Shown: positions 34,743 to 46,175 of the stretch, in pieces
Layout of the letters: each line of letters opens with the position of its first letter
How positions within the stretch are numbered: position 1 is the first letter of the stretch
Notes under the pieces: model-generated
Seen by the model: the letters and a program-made list of their open reading frames with translations, nothing else
Told to the model about the DNA's origin: nothing
Databases searched by the model: none
Made by a program: the position numbers and the translations under genes
Source: Ophioderma brevispina
Taxonomy: Eukaryota; Echinodermata; Ophiuroidea; Amphilepidida; Ophiodermatidae
Direction of reading: 5' to 3'
NCBI GenBank assembly: GCA_023653785.1
Contig: JAMKCH010019724.1
Location: 175,294 to 239,293 of the forward strand
Length of the DNA: 64,000 bases

Positions 34743-35036
34743 CTGTGACTTTCAAGATAGGAACCTTTGCAGCGGAAAGGTGCTCATGACTGATTTATAT
34801 CCAAAATAGTAGTATCAGCGTGGTGAACGCCGCTTTTTCCTAACGGAGTTCATACCAACGACTAACGAGTACAATTTTCGTCGGGTGTATTACATAGTGA
34901 CGGATGTTAAACAAAATACGATTTTGTATATCTGAGACAATCTAATTTGAAAAATCCCGAACTCTAGAGGGTCCGTACACATCCCCACATACGATTCAAA
35001 CAATCAAATCCGATTAAGAAACGAAATTAACTGGAA
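34743..35036. other. Spacer with a GTGACGGATGTT motif copy
   Basis: The only recognisable item is at 34883-34908: GGGTGTATTACATAGTGACG followed by GATGTT, the same motif found four times at 62.9-63.5 kb. It may be one end of a TIR element. Confidence 0.55.
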
Positions 35037-35241
35037 ATTTATTTTGGAAAGAGTTCCATATGTACCCCCCTTTAAAATTCTACAGGAAACAAAGTATATT
35101 TATTTATGGCCTACACTAAAAAAAAACCCTAACCCTAAGGCCAAAAATAAAAAAAATTAGTTACATGTACAACTTTCAAGGGGGGTACATATAGAACTCT
35201 TGCCTTTATTTTAGCTAATATTCATGAATTCTTTCTTAATA

Positions 35242-35400
35242 AGGGAGTGTTCAAAATACTCTGGTGGGGGGGGGGGGGGTGGAAAATCCGTGGGGGATCA
35301 AACAATTTTAGGTCCCAAAAAGGGGGGATCAAAAAATTTCCACCCGGTATTAGAGGGGGTCAAAAAATTTTAAGGACATTTTTGCTCCTTTCTAAACATA
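35242..35400 (+). mobile_element. G-run MITE-like repeat, plus orientation
   Basis: It starts AGGGAGTGTTCAAAATACT, then a G-run of about 13, TGGAAAAT and AAGGGGGGATCAAAAAATTT. The same end in opposite orientation occurs at 62700-62860 (AGTATTTATGAACACTCCCT), and a duplicate lies at 40812-40970. This indicates a dispersed family with a fixed terminus. The other terminus is not defined. Confidence 0.65.
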
Positions 35401-35904
35401 ACTTGACCAAAGTATTATTATTTTTTTAATCTAATTTGCAATTTTGGGTCTTGAAAACTGAATATTACAAGGGTTCGCGCGGAAGGAGGCACCCTTCCTG
35501 TGGCCACCCTACTCTTTTAGTCCAGAAACAACTTCACTACTATTTTACCTATAGTTCACCTTGTGAAGCAATTTACTAGGCTATCTACAACCAGCCACAT
35601 TTTCCCTCAGCATTTTTTTAAATTGAGGTTTAATCGAATGGGTTATGAACTCTCTACGAACGCTTCGATGTACTTCAAAACACCGTACCTAATATTATAC
35701 TTTTCAATACCGTTATGCCCATATTCAAGTATTATCATTTATTGTGAGCCACTTGCAAATTTCCATTGTGTGTATTTTTTTGCAAGAGAAATGTATCTTG
35801 GAACACTGTTTGCGAGGCTTCCCCCGCCGCTTCGCGCGGGATGGTACCGCAACCACACAGGGTCATCCACACCAACCGTTCTCTTTTAAATTTTCCTAGA
35901 CATG

Positions 35905-36050
35905 CATATTTAGTAATCTTTCCTGGAGATAGCCAGCGCACACAAGTGGTTGAACAAAAATACATGTGCCTTGGCCGGCTTCGAACGGCGACCTCCGTAT
36001 TACTAGAACGGCGCTAAACCAACTGAGCTATCAGTTCTGGGTTGGTAGAG
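35905..36050 (-). mobile_element. tRNA-Thr(AGT)-derived SINE, minus strand
   Basis: On the minus strand it reads GATAGCTCAGTTGG (A box), CTAGTAA in the anticodon loop (AGT, Thr) closed by CCGTT/TACGG, and CCGTTCGAAGCCGG (B box). A body with CCACTTGTGTGCGCTGGCTA follows. It matches the copies at 32828 and 30893. A duplicate within the tandem copy lies at 41478-41632. Confidence 0.8.
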
Positions 36051-36599
36051 GATTTTACAATTTCCATTTTTCCGAACATTATCAATACATTTTCACATTT
36101 GATTGCATTTATAAAAATTTTTGTACACGTAGCTATTGTAAATATCCCTCCCCAACAAATTTGTTTTATAAATTGGCCAAGAGTTTACAGAACTTGAGAT
36201 ATCCATGCCATACATGCCTTTAATATCGTCCGTGGGTTCTGCAACATGTCGAATCAGCACTGCTAGTTCTGAGAAAACGGCGTTTGAAAGTTGCCGTTAC
36301 TTAATGCGGCGTGTACTTAAATTAAATAAAGGATATAGCTTTTTTTAAGTCGTGTTATGTTAAAGACGTGAATGGTTTCTAACTGGCGAGAGTATTGAAA
36401 TACCAATAACAACCGTGTTCTATTCAAAATGGCCACTGAATGTGATTTGAACAGTTTTGGTCACACCCAAAGTTTTTTTCGCTGTGTGCTAAGGAGTCGA
36501 TACGTATTCGCCTGCATGAAACCCGTAATTTCTACTGCTGGGTATAGTTTTTGGATTGCTATACTGGCGGGTTTTACTATTGTAAATGATGCCGCATGC

Positions 36600-38062
36600 C
36601 ACGATGATAAACAATCACAATGGCGGTGATGATGGAGGCAATAACGATTAAATATGAAACATCGAAGTTTGACGACAATGATGCTACGGATCGATGATGA
36701 TATTATGAATATGATGAGGATGATGATGATGATGATAATGATGTGTTATATTGCCTCCTTTTTCTGATTACAGGGCCACGGCCCGATCGCTACTAGCCCG
36801 TCCCCCAAACCCCGCTTTTACCGGAAGTGGTCAAAATTTTGGTATCAGAAGAAAGCTCCTATTTTTCTCTTTACCCTGTGAATCTCATTGCTAAAGTATG
36901 TTTGGTTTGGTAGTTTGAGCGAAAATTTGCCCCATTTTGGTCGACCAATATTAATTTATACACATTACTCATGGGGTTTACAAATCACGTTTTTTAGCTC
37001 GCACACCAACACGGATTGTCATCTCGGCGCGAACCTTTACAGATTGGATTTTGGGGTAGGCTTCAATCAATATAAAACTTCATATACTTAATCGGGCCCC
37101 CCCTTTAACTTTTAAAAATATTAAAAAACAGAAAAAAATATATTTGAGAAAAGATTTCTCACTGGAAAAGTACTTGTTTACTATAAAAGAGGAAGGGGAT
37201 ATCCCTAGTTTGTTTTTGCTAGTTGCACCTGGTTAATTGCACAATAGGGGAGTGGGGAATTCCCCCAATAATGCTAACCTTAGAAACTTGTTTATGTTTT
37301 GAGATCAAACATTGTAAATCAGGGAATTTCCCCATAGAGTTTTATATATGGAAAGTGATGTGACATGTGATTCAGGTTATGTTTATGCATGATGCTGTTG
37401 TAAGGTCTATTTTTAGACTGTGAACTTGTGTAAATCGGTATATATTTTGATATTTGAGTTAAGTCTCGCCGTCAGCATTTGCAATCATCAATACATTATG
37501 GTTATAGCTAGTTTTATCTACAGTAATGTAGAGTCATGCTCCACACAAAAGTGCCAGATTATTATATTTGTCAATTCCATGTGAGCAGGGTTGCTGTAAT
37601 TATTCTACTTCGTCTTTGAAAGCCGAAGTGCTTGGAATTAAAATAGGATTCCAATTGTGGACAGATAGATAATCGTTGTGATTAGCTTGGCACTGATATG
37701 ACTGTGGATTATTAAATCTGTTTATATTGGTGATAAAATTTATATCACTGTGCACAAGGCTCATTATTTGTGATTGAAAGGTAATTCTGCCTGGACGCCT
37801 ACCGACGTCATCACAGAAATCAGACAAATGGCGGCCATATAACTGATGATGATATGGTGGAGATGATGATGATGATGATGATATCCGATGAAGACGACGA
37901 CACATTACGACGATGAAGCAGATGATGAGGATGATGTTGGTGTTGGTGGTGGTGGTGGTGATGGTGATGATCGAGATGAAGTGTGGATGATCGCTGGTGA
38001 TGATGGTGATGGGTCGGGATGGATGATTGGTGATGATGTGATTTTTGTTGATGGTGATGCAA
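36600..38062. repeat. Two (GAT)n trinucleotide tracts and the sequence between
   Basis: GATGAT-rich tracts lie at about 36627-36742 and 37848-38060. They create Asp/Met and His/Ser-rich open frames up to 157 codons on the minus strand that are not genes. The stretch between them shows nothing recognisable. Confidence 0.85.
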
Positions 38063-38394
38063 TTTTTATACAAACGACTTCATAGGTGTTAAACCGAAAC
38101 TTACACTGTTTGCTTATATAGCTCAGACTGACCACGAACAGTCGGCAATATGGTTTTGACTCTTTCTTGCAGGAAAACCCCTAAATTTCACATGTAAATA
38201 TGGTTTTAGGGAACATCAAATTCACTGTCTATTATAAAAAAATTAATAGATCACCATACCCATATTTCCAATATTTGCTAGAGCCAGGAATTATTTAAAA
38301 TGTAACCGGTATGTGTCGTAATTAAAAGTTTTTTGGAGGACATAAAAGTGGTCTATATAACTTTATAACAGCCCCTTTGTTTTCAATTTCTCAT

Positions 38395-38429
38395 TATATA
38401 TTATTATATATATATAATATATTATATCT

Positions 38430-38463
<34 letters not shown>

Positions 38464-38832
38464 TATATATATATATATATATATTATCCAATTAATTACC
38501 AAGTATAGACCTCTGGGAAGGCAACCGGTACTCTGAGTTTCACGGTCAACCCTCACTTACGATCACTGGGTAGCCGATCTTCAGACGGATCCGTCCTGAG
38601 AACGGTACCCAGTGATCGGAAGTGAGTTTATACCGATGAAACTCAAGTAACGGTTGCCTTTCCAGAGTCTACCTTTGTAATTTATTTACGCTCTCTGTAA
38701 TTGGATTGATCACTCTTAATTCCAAGAAGTCACCTGTAAATAATACTGTTTACTATGTATGTTTATATATTATATATATATATATATTATATATATATAT
38801 ATATTCTATATATATCTATATATATATATCTT
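38395..38832. repeat. Near-perfect ~180-bp palindrome between AT microsatellites, copy 1
   Basis: An (AT)n tract at 38395-38487 and another at 38762-38831 bracket a palindrome at about 38505-38685. Its left arm contains GGCAACCG, CTCTGAGTTTCACGGT, CTCACTTACGATCACTGGGT and GACGGATCC, and the right arm repeats them as the complement. The centre is near the GATC of GACGGATCCGTC at 38594. The second tandem copy has the same structure at about 44035-44230. Confidence 0.88.
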
Positions 38833-39984
38833 CCTATCCTTTAAAATATGTCACGCTCACCTATTTTATATCAAATGCAACGAATTAGCATTTTTAATAT
38901 GGGTAAATATATGGGACACTAACGCTTAATACAACTTCCCAAAGAAAATATCATTTATTCCCTGAAAGGCGATTTTTTTCTGAGGGGATTGATGTATTAC
39001 CATCTTTTAGTTTGGCAGAATATCCAAATACTCTCAAAGAAAACTCAAACTTTGACAATATGCCGTAAAAACTATTTTTTTACACGTTTACCAAGGGGTG
39101 GGGTGGTAACCACCCCGGGAATTCAGTTATTATAAAGCAAACATGCTTACGATGTTATTGGTACCAATGATTTTTGGTCCTCTGTTTTCTATTGAGTCCT
39201 AACCTGTAAGTAACATCATCGGCTAGTCTGGCGTCACCATGACGTCAACGTTCGCAAGTTGTGCAAATGGTTCATTCCAAAAGACACACATCAGTGTATA
39301 AAATGCAAAATGAAATTTTTCACCACAAGGTAGTAAACGGATTTTCTGTTCTTTTTTGGCCCCTGTAAATGATGGAAAATGACGCGTTTTATATAAACAT
39401 AGATAAAAAAAATAAAAAAAATAAAATATTTAAACAATAAATTATTCTTTTTGCAACAACCCCCCCCCCCCCCCCCTCGACCTTGACGACGTTTTTTTGC
39501 GCAGTGGAGGAAAGGTTACCTGTGTAAGACGAGAATTATTGCGATTGTGATAATTTTTTGGTTGAATTTTTAACCATTTGAAAAAACAACTTGGATAATT
39601 CCTTTTCACGAGCCACAGCTAGTTTCAATTAGTAAAGTAACAACCTAATCAAAACGACCTAAATTAAAATGTGAATGACATGACAATCCCTCATGACGTA
39701 TAGAAAGGAAATTTCACCGATTTGTCGTAAATCTTGACGCCCTATTATCGCTTTTTGATCATGAAGTAGCAATCTTTGTTCCAACGAATCCGTATTCGTT
39801 CTCATTTATCTCGGTATTGCTTTGAGATATTTGGACCATAGAGGTAGGAGAGAATGAGAAAGCCAGGGGGATGAAACCCATCAAAACCAGTCGTCCGTGC
39901 TGGCGCTGATAAAAAAAAAAAACAATTTGATATTGCACGGAATACTTATTAGTTGGGTGCTTGTATACACACATAATATGTCCA

Positions 39985-40002
39985 TTCGATACAAGTTGCT
40001 TT

Positions 40003-40045
<43 letters not shown>

Positions 40046-40100
40046 ATCACACAAACATACACACATCTACCCCCCCACACACACACATACACAGACACAT
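39985..40100. repeat. T/A homopolymers and (CA)n tract
   Basis: A T-run is followed directly by an A-run of over 30, then CACACA-rich sequence with a C-run. The counterpart at 45567-45665 in the second tandem copy has a much shorter version, so the homopolymer lengths are not reliable. Confidence 0.85.
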
Positions 40101-41477
40101 CAAACCCTGGTACATTCATTCCTGCCACCTCATGCCGCGCTTAAACCTGTACTTGTTAGCTACATCGTAATCACCCCGTTTTATTTTAAACGCACATACC
40201 ACACATACCCCCAATTTATATTATTGCATTGATTAATATTCATAAATCTCATTTTGGTATACTATTTCTCTTCACTGAACTTGTTCCATCATCACCCTTT
40301 TTTTTGCGTGCTCATAGGCCTCACTGCTCTGCTCCCTTTGATGATATTCCTCTGTTTCATTTCAGACTTGTTCCAATTTCTTGTACTTTGGTCTTACTGA
40401 ATACACACACATTTACCTGTAATACCCAAATACACCACGACAGACTAACCGCTGGTATCCTTCCTACCTATTTATTTGCTCCTGCGTCGTCCTCAATGCG
40501 GTAACCCCTTGTTTTCTAAACGCTACCATTGTTTATGCTGTCACCTCCCGTTTTCTATGCTCTGCTGTCTTATAAACAAAGATAGTCATGCTAGTGCAGC
40601 TTCACACATTGTTAATTTATTTGGAAAGAGTTTCCATATGTACCCCCCTTTAAAATTCTACAGAAACAAAGTATATTTATTTATGGCCTACACTAAAAAA
40701 AACCCAACCCTAAGGCCAACAATAAAAAAAATTAGTTACTGTTACAACTTTGAAGGGGGAACATATAGAACTCTTGCCTTTATTTTTAGCAATAGCATGA
40801 TTCTTCTTAATGAAGGGGAGTGGTTCAAAATACCTGGTGGGGGGGGGGGGGGTGGAAAATCCGTGGGGATCAAACATTTTTAGGTCCCAAAAAGGGGGGA
40901 TCAAAAATTTTCCACCCGGTATTAGAGGAGGGTCAAAAAATTTTAAGGACTTTTTTGCTCCTTTCTAAACATAACTTGACCAAAGTCTTATTATTTTTTT
41001 AATCTAATTTGCAAGTTTGGGTCTTGAAAACTGAATATTACAAGGGTTCCGCGGAAGGATGCACCTTCCGGGCCGACCCTACTCTTTGAGTCCAGAAACA
41101 ACGTCACTACTATTTTACCTATAGTTCCCACCTTTTTGAATGCACTGTGCTAGGCTATCCTACAACCATCCACTTTTTTCCCATCAGCATTTTTTTTTAA
41201 ATTGAGGTTTAATCGAATGGGGTATGAATCTCTACGACGCTTCGATGCTACATTCAAAACAAACCTATTTTTTTTTAAGAATTTCACAAATTACCGTTTA
41301 ATGCCCATATCAGTATTATCTTTATTGTGAGGCCACCTTGCAAATTTCAATTGTGTTATTTTGCAAAGAATTATCTATGAAAGCAACTGTTGCGAGGCTT
41401 CCGCGCTTCTGCGTCGGGAGGGGTACCGCATCCACACATGGTCCATCCCACATGCGTTCTCCTTTACACAATTTATC

Positions 41478-41632
41478 CCTAACCATGAATATTTAGTAAT
41501 CTTTCCCGGGAGATAGCCGCGCACACAAGTGGGTGAAAAAAAACATGTGCACTTGGCCGTATTCGAACGGGCGACCTCCGTATTACTATAACGGCGCTAA
41601 CCACTGTATCAATCAAGTCTGGGTTGGTAGAG
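41478..41632 (-). mobile_element. tRNA-Thr-derived SINE, duplicate in tandem copy 2
   Basis: This is the counterpart of 35905-36050 with many 1-bp differences, for example ATTCGAACGGGCGACC instead of the cleaner B-box complement. It exists only because the host unit is duplicated. Confidence 0.8.
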
Positions 41633-43374
41633 GATTTCAATTTCCATTTTCCTAACATTATCATACTTTTCACATTTGATTGCAGTACACTAGGCATTGT
41701 AAATCCCCTCCCCACAAAATTTGTTTTGAAAATTGCAAGAGTTTACAGAAATGGAGATAGCCCTGCACATCAGGCTTTATATCGTCGTGGTTTTCTGCAT
41801 ACTGGTGAATCAGCACAAATGCAGTTCTGAGAAAACGGCGTTTGAAAGTTTTGCGTTACTTTATGAAATGCGTGTAAGTTATAAATAAACGGAGAGAGCT
41901 TTTTAGTCGTGTTATTTTAAAGACGTGAGGGTTCCTAACTGACGAGTATTGAAATACCAAGAGACAACTGTTTTCTTATTCAAACTGGCCACTGATGTGA
42001 TTTGACAGTTTTGTCAAAACCCAAATGTTTGCTTCGCTGTGTGCTAGGGAGTCGAATACGTATTCGACTGCATGAAACACGTTGATTTCTACTGCTGGGT
42101 ATAGTTTGATTGCTATAGCTGCCGGGTTTTACATTTTAAAATGATGCCGACATCCACTAGATAAAATACAAGGCGGTGATGATGGAGGCAATAACATGAA
42201 ATATAAAAACGCAGCTTGACATGATGCTACTGATCACGATGATTTATGATGATGTTATGATGATGATATTAGATAATTATGATGTTATAGGGCCTCCATT
42301 TTTCTGATTAAAGGCCATGGGCCCGATCGCTATATGGCCTCGTCCCCAGAACCCGGGATTTTACCGAAGTGTCAAACTTTTTGGTATCAGAAGAAACTAC
42401 TATTTTTTCTCATTTACCTGTGAAATTCTTAGGCTAAGGATGTTTGGTTATTGGTATTATGAGCGAAATTTGCCCCAATTTTTGGTCTACCAATAAGTAA
42501 TTTTAACATTACTCTATGGGCTTACAAATCACGTTTTTAGCTCTCACACCAAAACGTATTGAAACATATCGCGCGAAACTTTACCGATGGGATTTTGGGG
42601 TGACGGCCATTCAACAAGATGAAACTTCATATACTAATCGGGCACCCCCTTTAAACTTTTAAAATATTATTTTCTCAATTATTGAGAAATATTTTCTCAC
42701 AACTGGAAAAGTACTTTGTTTACTAATAAAATATAGAACGGGGACTATCCCTAGTTTGTTTTTGCTAAGTGCCCTGTTTAGATGCACAATAGGGGAAGTG
42801 TTGAACTCCCCAAGAATGCTAAACTTAAAACTTGTTTATGTTTGGAGATCAAACATTGTAAGCTCAGGGAATTCCCAAGAGTTATATATGTAAAGTGATT
42901 GGATTCAGTTTGTTTTATGCATGATGCTGTTTGTAATTTCTATTTTTAGACTGGGAACTTTGTGAAATGCGGTATTATTTGAGCATTTGAGGTTAGTCTC
43001 TCCGTCAGCAGTTGCAATCAGCTTAACAGGATGGTTATAGCACTTTAGTTTTTTTATCTACAGTAGATGGTAGCTCATGCTCACACAGTGCCGGCATTTA
43101 TTATATTGTCAATTCCATGTGAGCAAGGTGCTGTAATTATTCTACTGTCCGTCTTTGAATGCCGAGAAGTGCTGGGAATCAAATGGATTCCATTGTGGAC
43201 GATAAAATCGTGGTGATTATCTGGGATTGATATACTGTGGTTATTAAAATCTGTTATATTGTATAAATTCGATCACTTGTGCACAAGGCATTATTTGTGT
43301 TTGAAAGGTATTTTCTGACCTTTGACTCCTACGAGACGTCATAACAAAAACCAGAAAAATGGAGCCATATAACA

Positions 43375-43575
43375 TGATGATGAGATGATGATGATGATGA
43401 TGATGATATATGATGAAGACGACGACGACGATGACGAACGATGAAGATTGATGATGATGATGATGGTTTGGTGGGGGGTGGTGGGTGGTGATGGTGATGA
43501 TCTTGAGGTGATGATCTGATGTGATGATGGGTGATGGGCGGTGATGGTGGTGGGGTGATGATGGTGATTTGTGGT
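43375..43575. repeat. (GAT)n/(GGT)n tract, duplicate in tandem copy 2
   Basis: This is the counterpart of the 37848-38060 tract. Open frames over it on the minus strand (His/Ser/Pro-rich, up to 126 codons) are microsatellite products. Confidence 0.88.
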
Positions 43576-43919
43576 ATGGTGATGCAATTTTGTATACAAA
43601 CGACTTCCATAAGGGTTAAAACCGAAACTGAACTGTTTCTTATATAGGCGCCGACGGACCACGAACAGTCGGCAATATGGTTTTGACTCTTTTCTTGCAG
43701 GAAAACCCCTAAATTTCACGTGTAATTATTTTAGGGAACACAAACATTGCACTGTCTATTATATAAAATTTAATAGATAAACAAATACACAATATTTACA
43801 CAATATTTGCTAGAGCTCAGAATATTTAAAATTTAAAAAAAAATGTTTTCTGTAATTTAAAAAGTTTTGGAGGACATAAAGTGGTCAATATACTTATACA
43901 GCCTTTTTTTTTCAATTTC

Positions 43920-44372
43920 TCATTATATATATATATATAATATATATTATATATATCATTATGATATATATATATATATATAGCTTCGTATATATAATAT
44001 CATATATATCTCTATATTATATATAATAAAATAAATTACAAAGTATAACCTCTGGAAGGCAACCGTTTTACTCTGAGTTGCACGGTATACCCCACTTACC
44101 GATCCTACTGGTTACCGATCTGTCAGACGTATCCGTCTGAAGAACGTTTGTACCCAGTGATCGTAAGTGAGGGTAGTACCGTGAAACTCAGAGTATTAAC
44201 GGTTGCCTTTCCAGAGTCTATACTTTGTCATTTATTTACGCTCTCCTGTAATGGGATGGAGCACTCTTAAGCCAAAGATAGTCACCTGTACTCATACTGT
44301 TTACTATGATGTTATATATAATTATATATAGATATATATATATATTATATATATATATATATATAATATACT
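43920..44372. repeat. Palindrome between AT microsatellites, copy 2
   Basis: AT-rich microsatellites at about 43922-44030 and 44308-44371 flank an inverted repeat at about 44035-44230. The arms repeat GGCAACCG, CTCTGAGTT, CACTTACGATC and GACG. The centre is near 44130. Arm mismatches here are mainly single-base indels. Confidence 0.85.
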
Positions 44373-46175
44373 TCCTATCCTTTAAAATAATGTACCCGCT
44401 TCACATATTTATATCAAAATTGAACGATTAGCAGTTATTATGGGTAATATTAATATGGGACACTAACGCTTAGACAAACTTCCCAAGAAAATATCATTTA
44501 TTTCCTGAAAGGCGATTTTTTATGAGTTGATTGATGTTTACCAATCGTTAGTTTGCAGCATATCCAAATTCACTCCAAAAGAAAATCCACTGACAATATC
44601 TTAAAAAAGCTATTTTTTTTACACGGTTTACCAAGGTGTGGGGTGGTAACCCCCCCGTGTAATTCATTATTATAAAGCAAAATGCTTACGATGTGGGTAC
44701 CAATGGATAGCCATAGTCCTCTTTCCATTAATTCTAACTTAAGACACTCATCGCTAGTATGTCGTCACAATGACTTCCAACGTTCGCAAGGTGGGCAAAT
44801 GGTTTCATTTCCAAAAGCCCACACATCAGTTTATAAAATGCAAAAATGAATTTCCCAAAAAGGTAGGAATATCGGATTTTTCATGTGCGTTTTTGGCCCC
44901 TGAGTGATGGAAAATGACTAGTTTAATATAAACATACATAATTTTAGATCCGTAACTGTGCACAATATTTAAACAAAATAAATTATTCTTAGTTGGCACC
45001 ACCCCACAGACCCCTCCCCCCCCCCCCCCCCCCCACAATCGAACTTTGACGACGTTTTTTTTGCGCAGTGTAGGAAGGTTACCTTTGCTGTAAGACTATA
45101 ATTATTGCGATTAGTGAAAATAATTTTGTGGTTGATTGTAACCAATGTGAAAAACGACAAACTTGGATAATTCTTGTCACGATGACAAACCGTAGGTTTC
45201 AATTAGTAAAGTACCACATAATCAAACCCCTAATTAAAATGTGAAGTGAACATGACAAATCCCTCATGACGTATAGAAAAGTACATTTCACCGGGGGGGG
45301 GGGAGTCTAATCTTGACCGCCCTATTATCGCTTTTGACACTGAAGTAGGCAATCTTGTTCCAACGAAATGGGGCGTATTCGTTCTCAATTTATGTGGTTT
45401 GCTTTTGAGTATTTTGACCATAGAGTAGGAGCGAAGGAGAAAGCCAAGGGGTGAAACCCCTTCAAAACCATTCGTCCGTGCTGGTCGCTGACATTTTACT
45501 ATTGCCGGAATAATTATTAGTTGGGTGCTTTGTATACACACATATGTCCATTCGATACAACGTTTGCTTTTTTTTTGATTCACACACAGTTTATCCCACA
45601 ACATACACCGCTCTCCCAAACTACACCTATATCTACCCCCCCCCCCCCCACACACACATACACAGACCATTCAACCCTGGTACACTTCTTCCTGCCACCG
45701 CATCACGCGCTTAACTGGTACTTGTTAGGCTACCTCGTAATCACTTTTTATTTTAAACGCACATACACACATACCCAAATTATATCTTTTGCTTGATTAA
45801 TATTCATAAATCTCATCTTGGTAAACTATTCGCTTCACTGATACTTTTGCCATACATCACCCTTTTTTTTTTTGCGTGCTCATAGCTCACTGCTCTGCTC
45901 CCTTTGATGATATACCTCTGTTTTCATTTCAGACTTGTTACAAATTTCTTGTACTTTGTCTTACTGAATCACACACATGTACCTGTATACACACAACACA
46001 CACAGACAGACTAACCTGTATCCGTCCTACCTATTTACTTTGCTCCTGCGCTCGCTCAATGCTACCCCTTGTTTTTTCTAAACGATACCAGTGTTTATGC
46101 TGTCACCTCCCGTTTTCTCTGCTCTGCTGTCTTATGAAGATCGTCAATGCTAAGTGCCTCTTCACATGGTTAATA

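Larger units (their letters stand above)
35037..40616 (+). repeat. Tandem duplication, copy 1 (~5.58 kb)
   Basis: The unit begins ATTTATTTTGGAAAGAG and is repeated from 40617. Landmarks recur in the same order in both: the G-run element at 35242, a minus-strand SINE at 35905, GAT microsatellites, an AT-flanked palindrome at 38500, a long A-run, and a pyrimidine-rich stretch that is the 5' part of the LINE completed only after copy 2. No host gene is seen. All open frames in it come from microsatellites or repeats. Confidence 0.92.
40617..46175 (+). repeat. Tandem duplication, copy 2 (~5.56 kb)
   Basis: It follows copy 1 in the same order from GGAAAGAGTTTCC at 40622 to CTTCACATGGTTAAT at about 46163-46177. 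Differences from copy 1 are mostly single-base indels spread evenly, including in non-repetitive DNA, plus length changes of homopolymers. After it the LINE sequence continues uninterrupted, whereas copy 1 stops at that point. Confidence 0.92.

Noticed and set aside
36627..36760. CRISPR-like or regularly spaced array
   Set aside because: The periodicity is trinucleotide GAT without unique spacers. No CRISPR array exists in the window.
37600..38135. His/Ser/Asp-rich frames up to 157 codons
   Set aside because: They are created by (GAT)n repeats and lack conserved motifs. The same region in tandem copy 2 gives different frames.
43329..43719. His/Ser/Pro-rich minus-strand frames of 93 and 126 codons
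   Set aside because: They are microsatellite products of the GAT/GGT tract in the duplicated unit.
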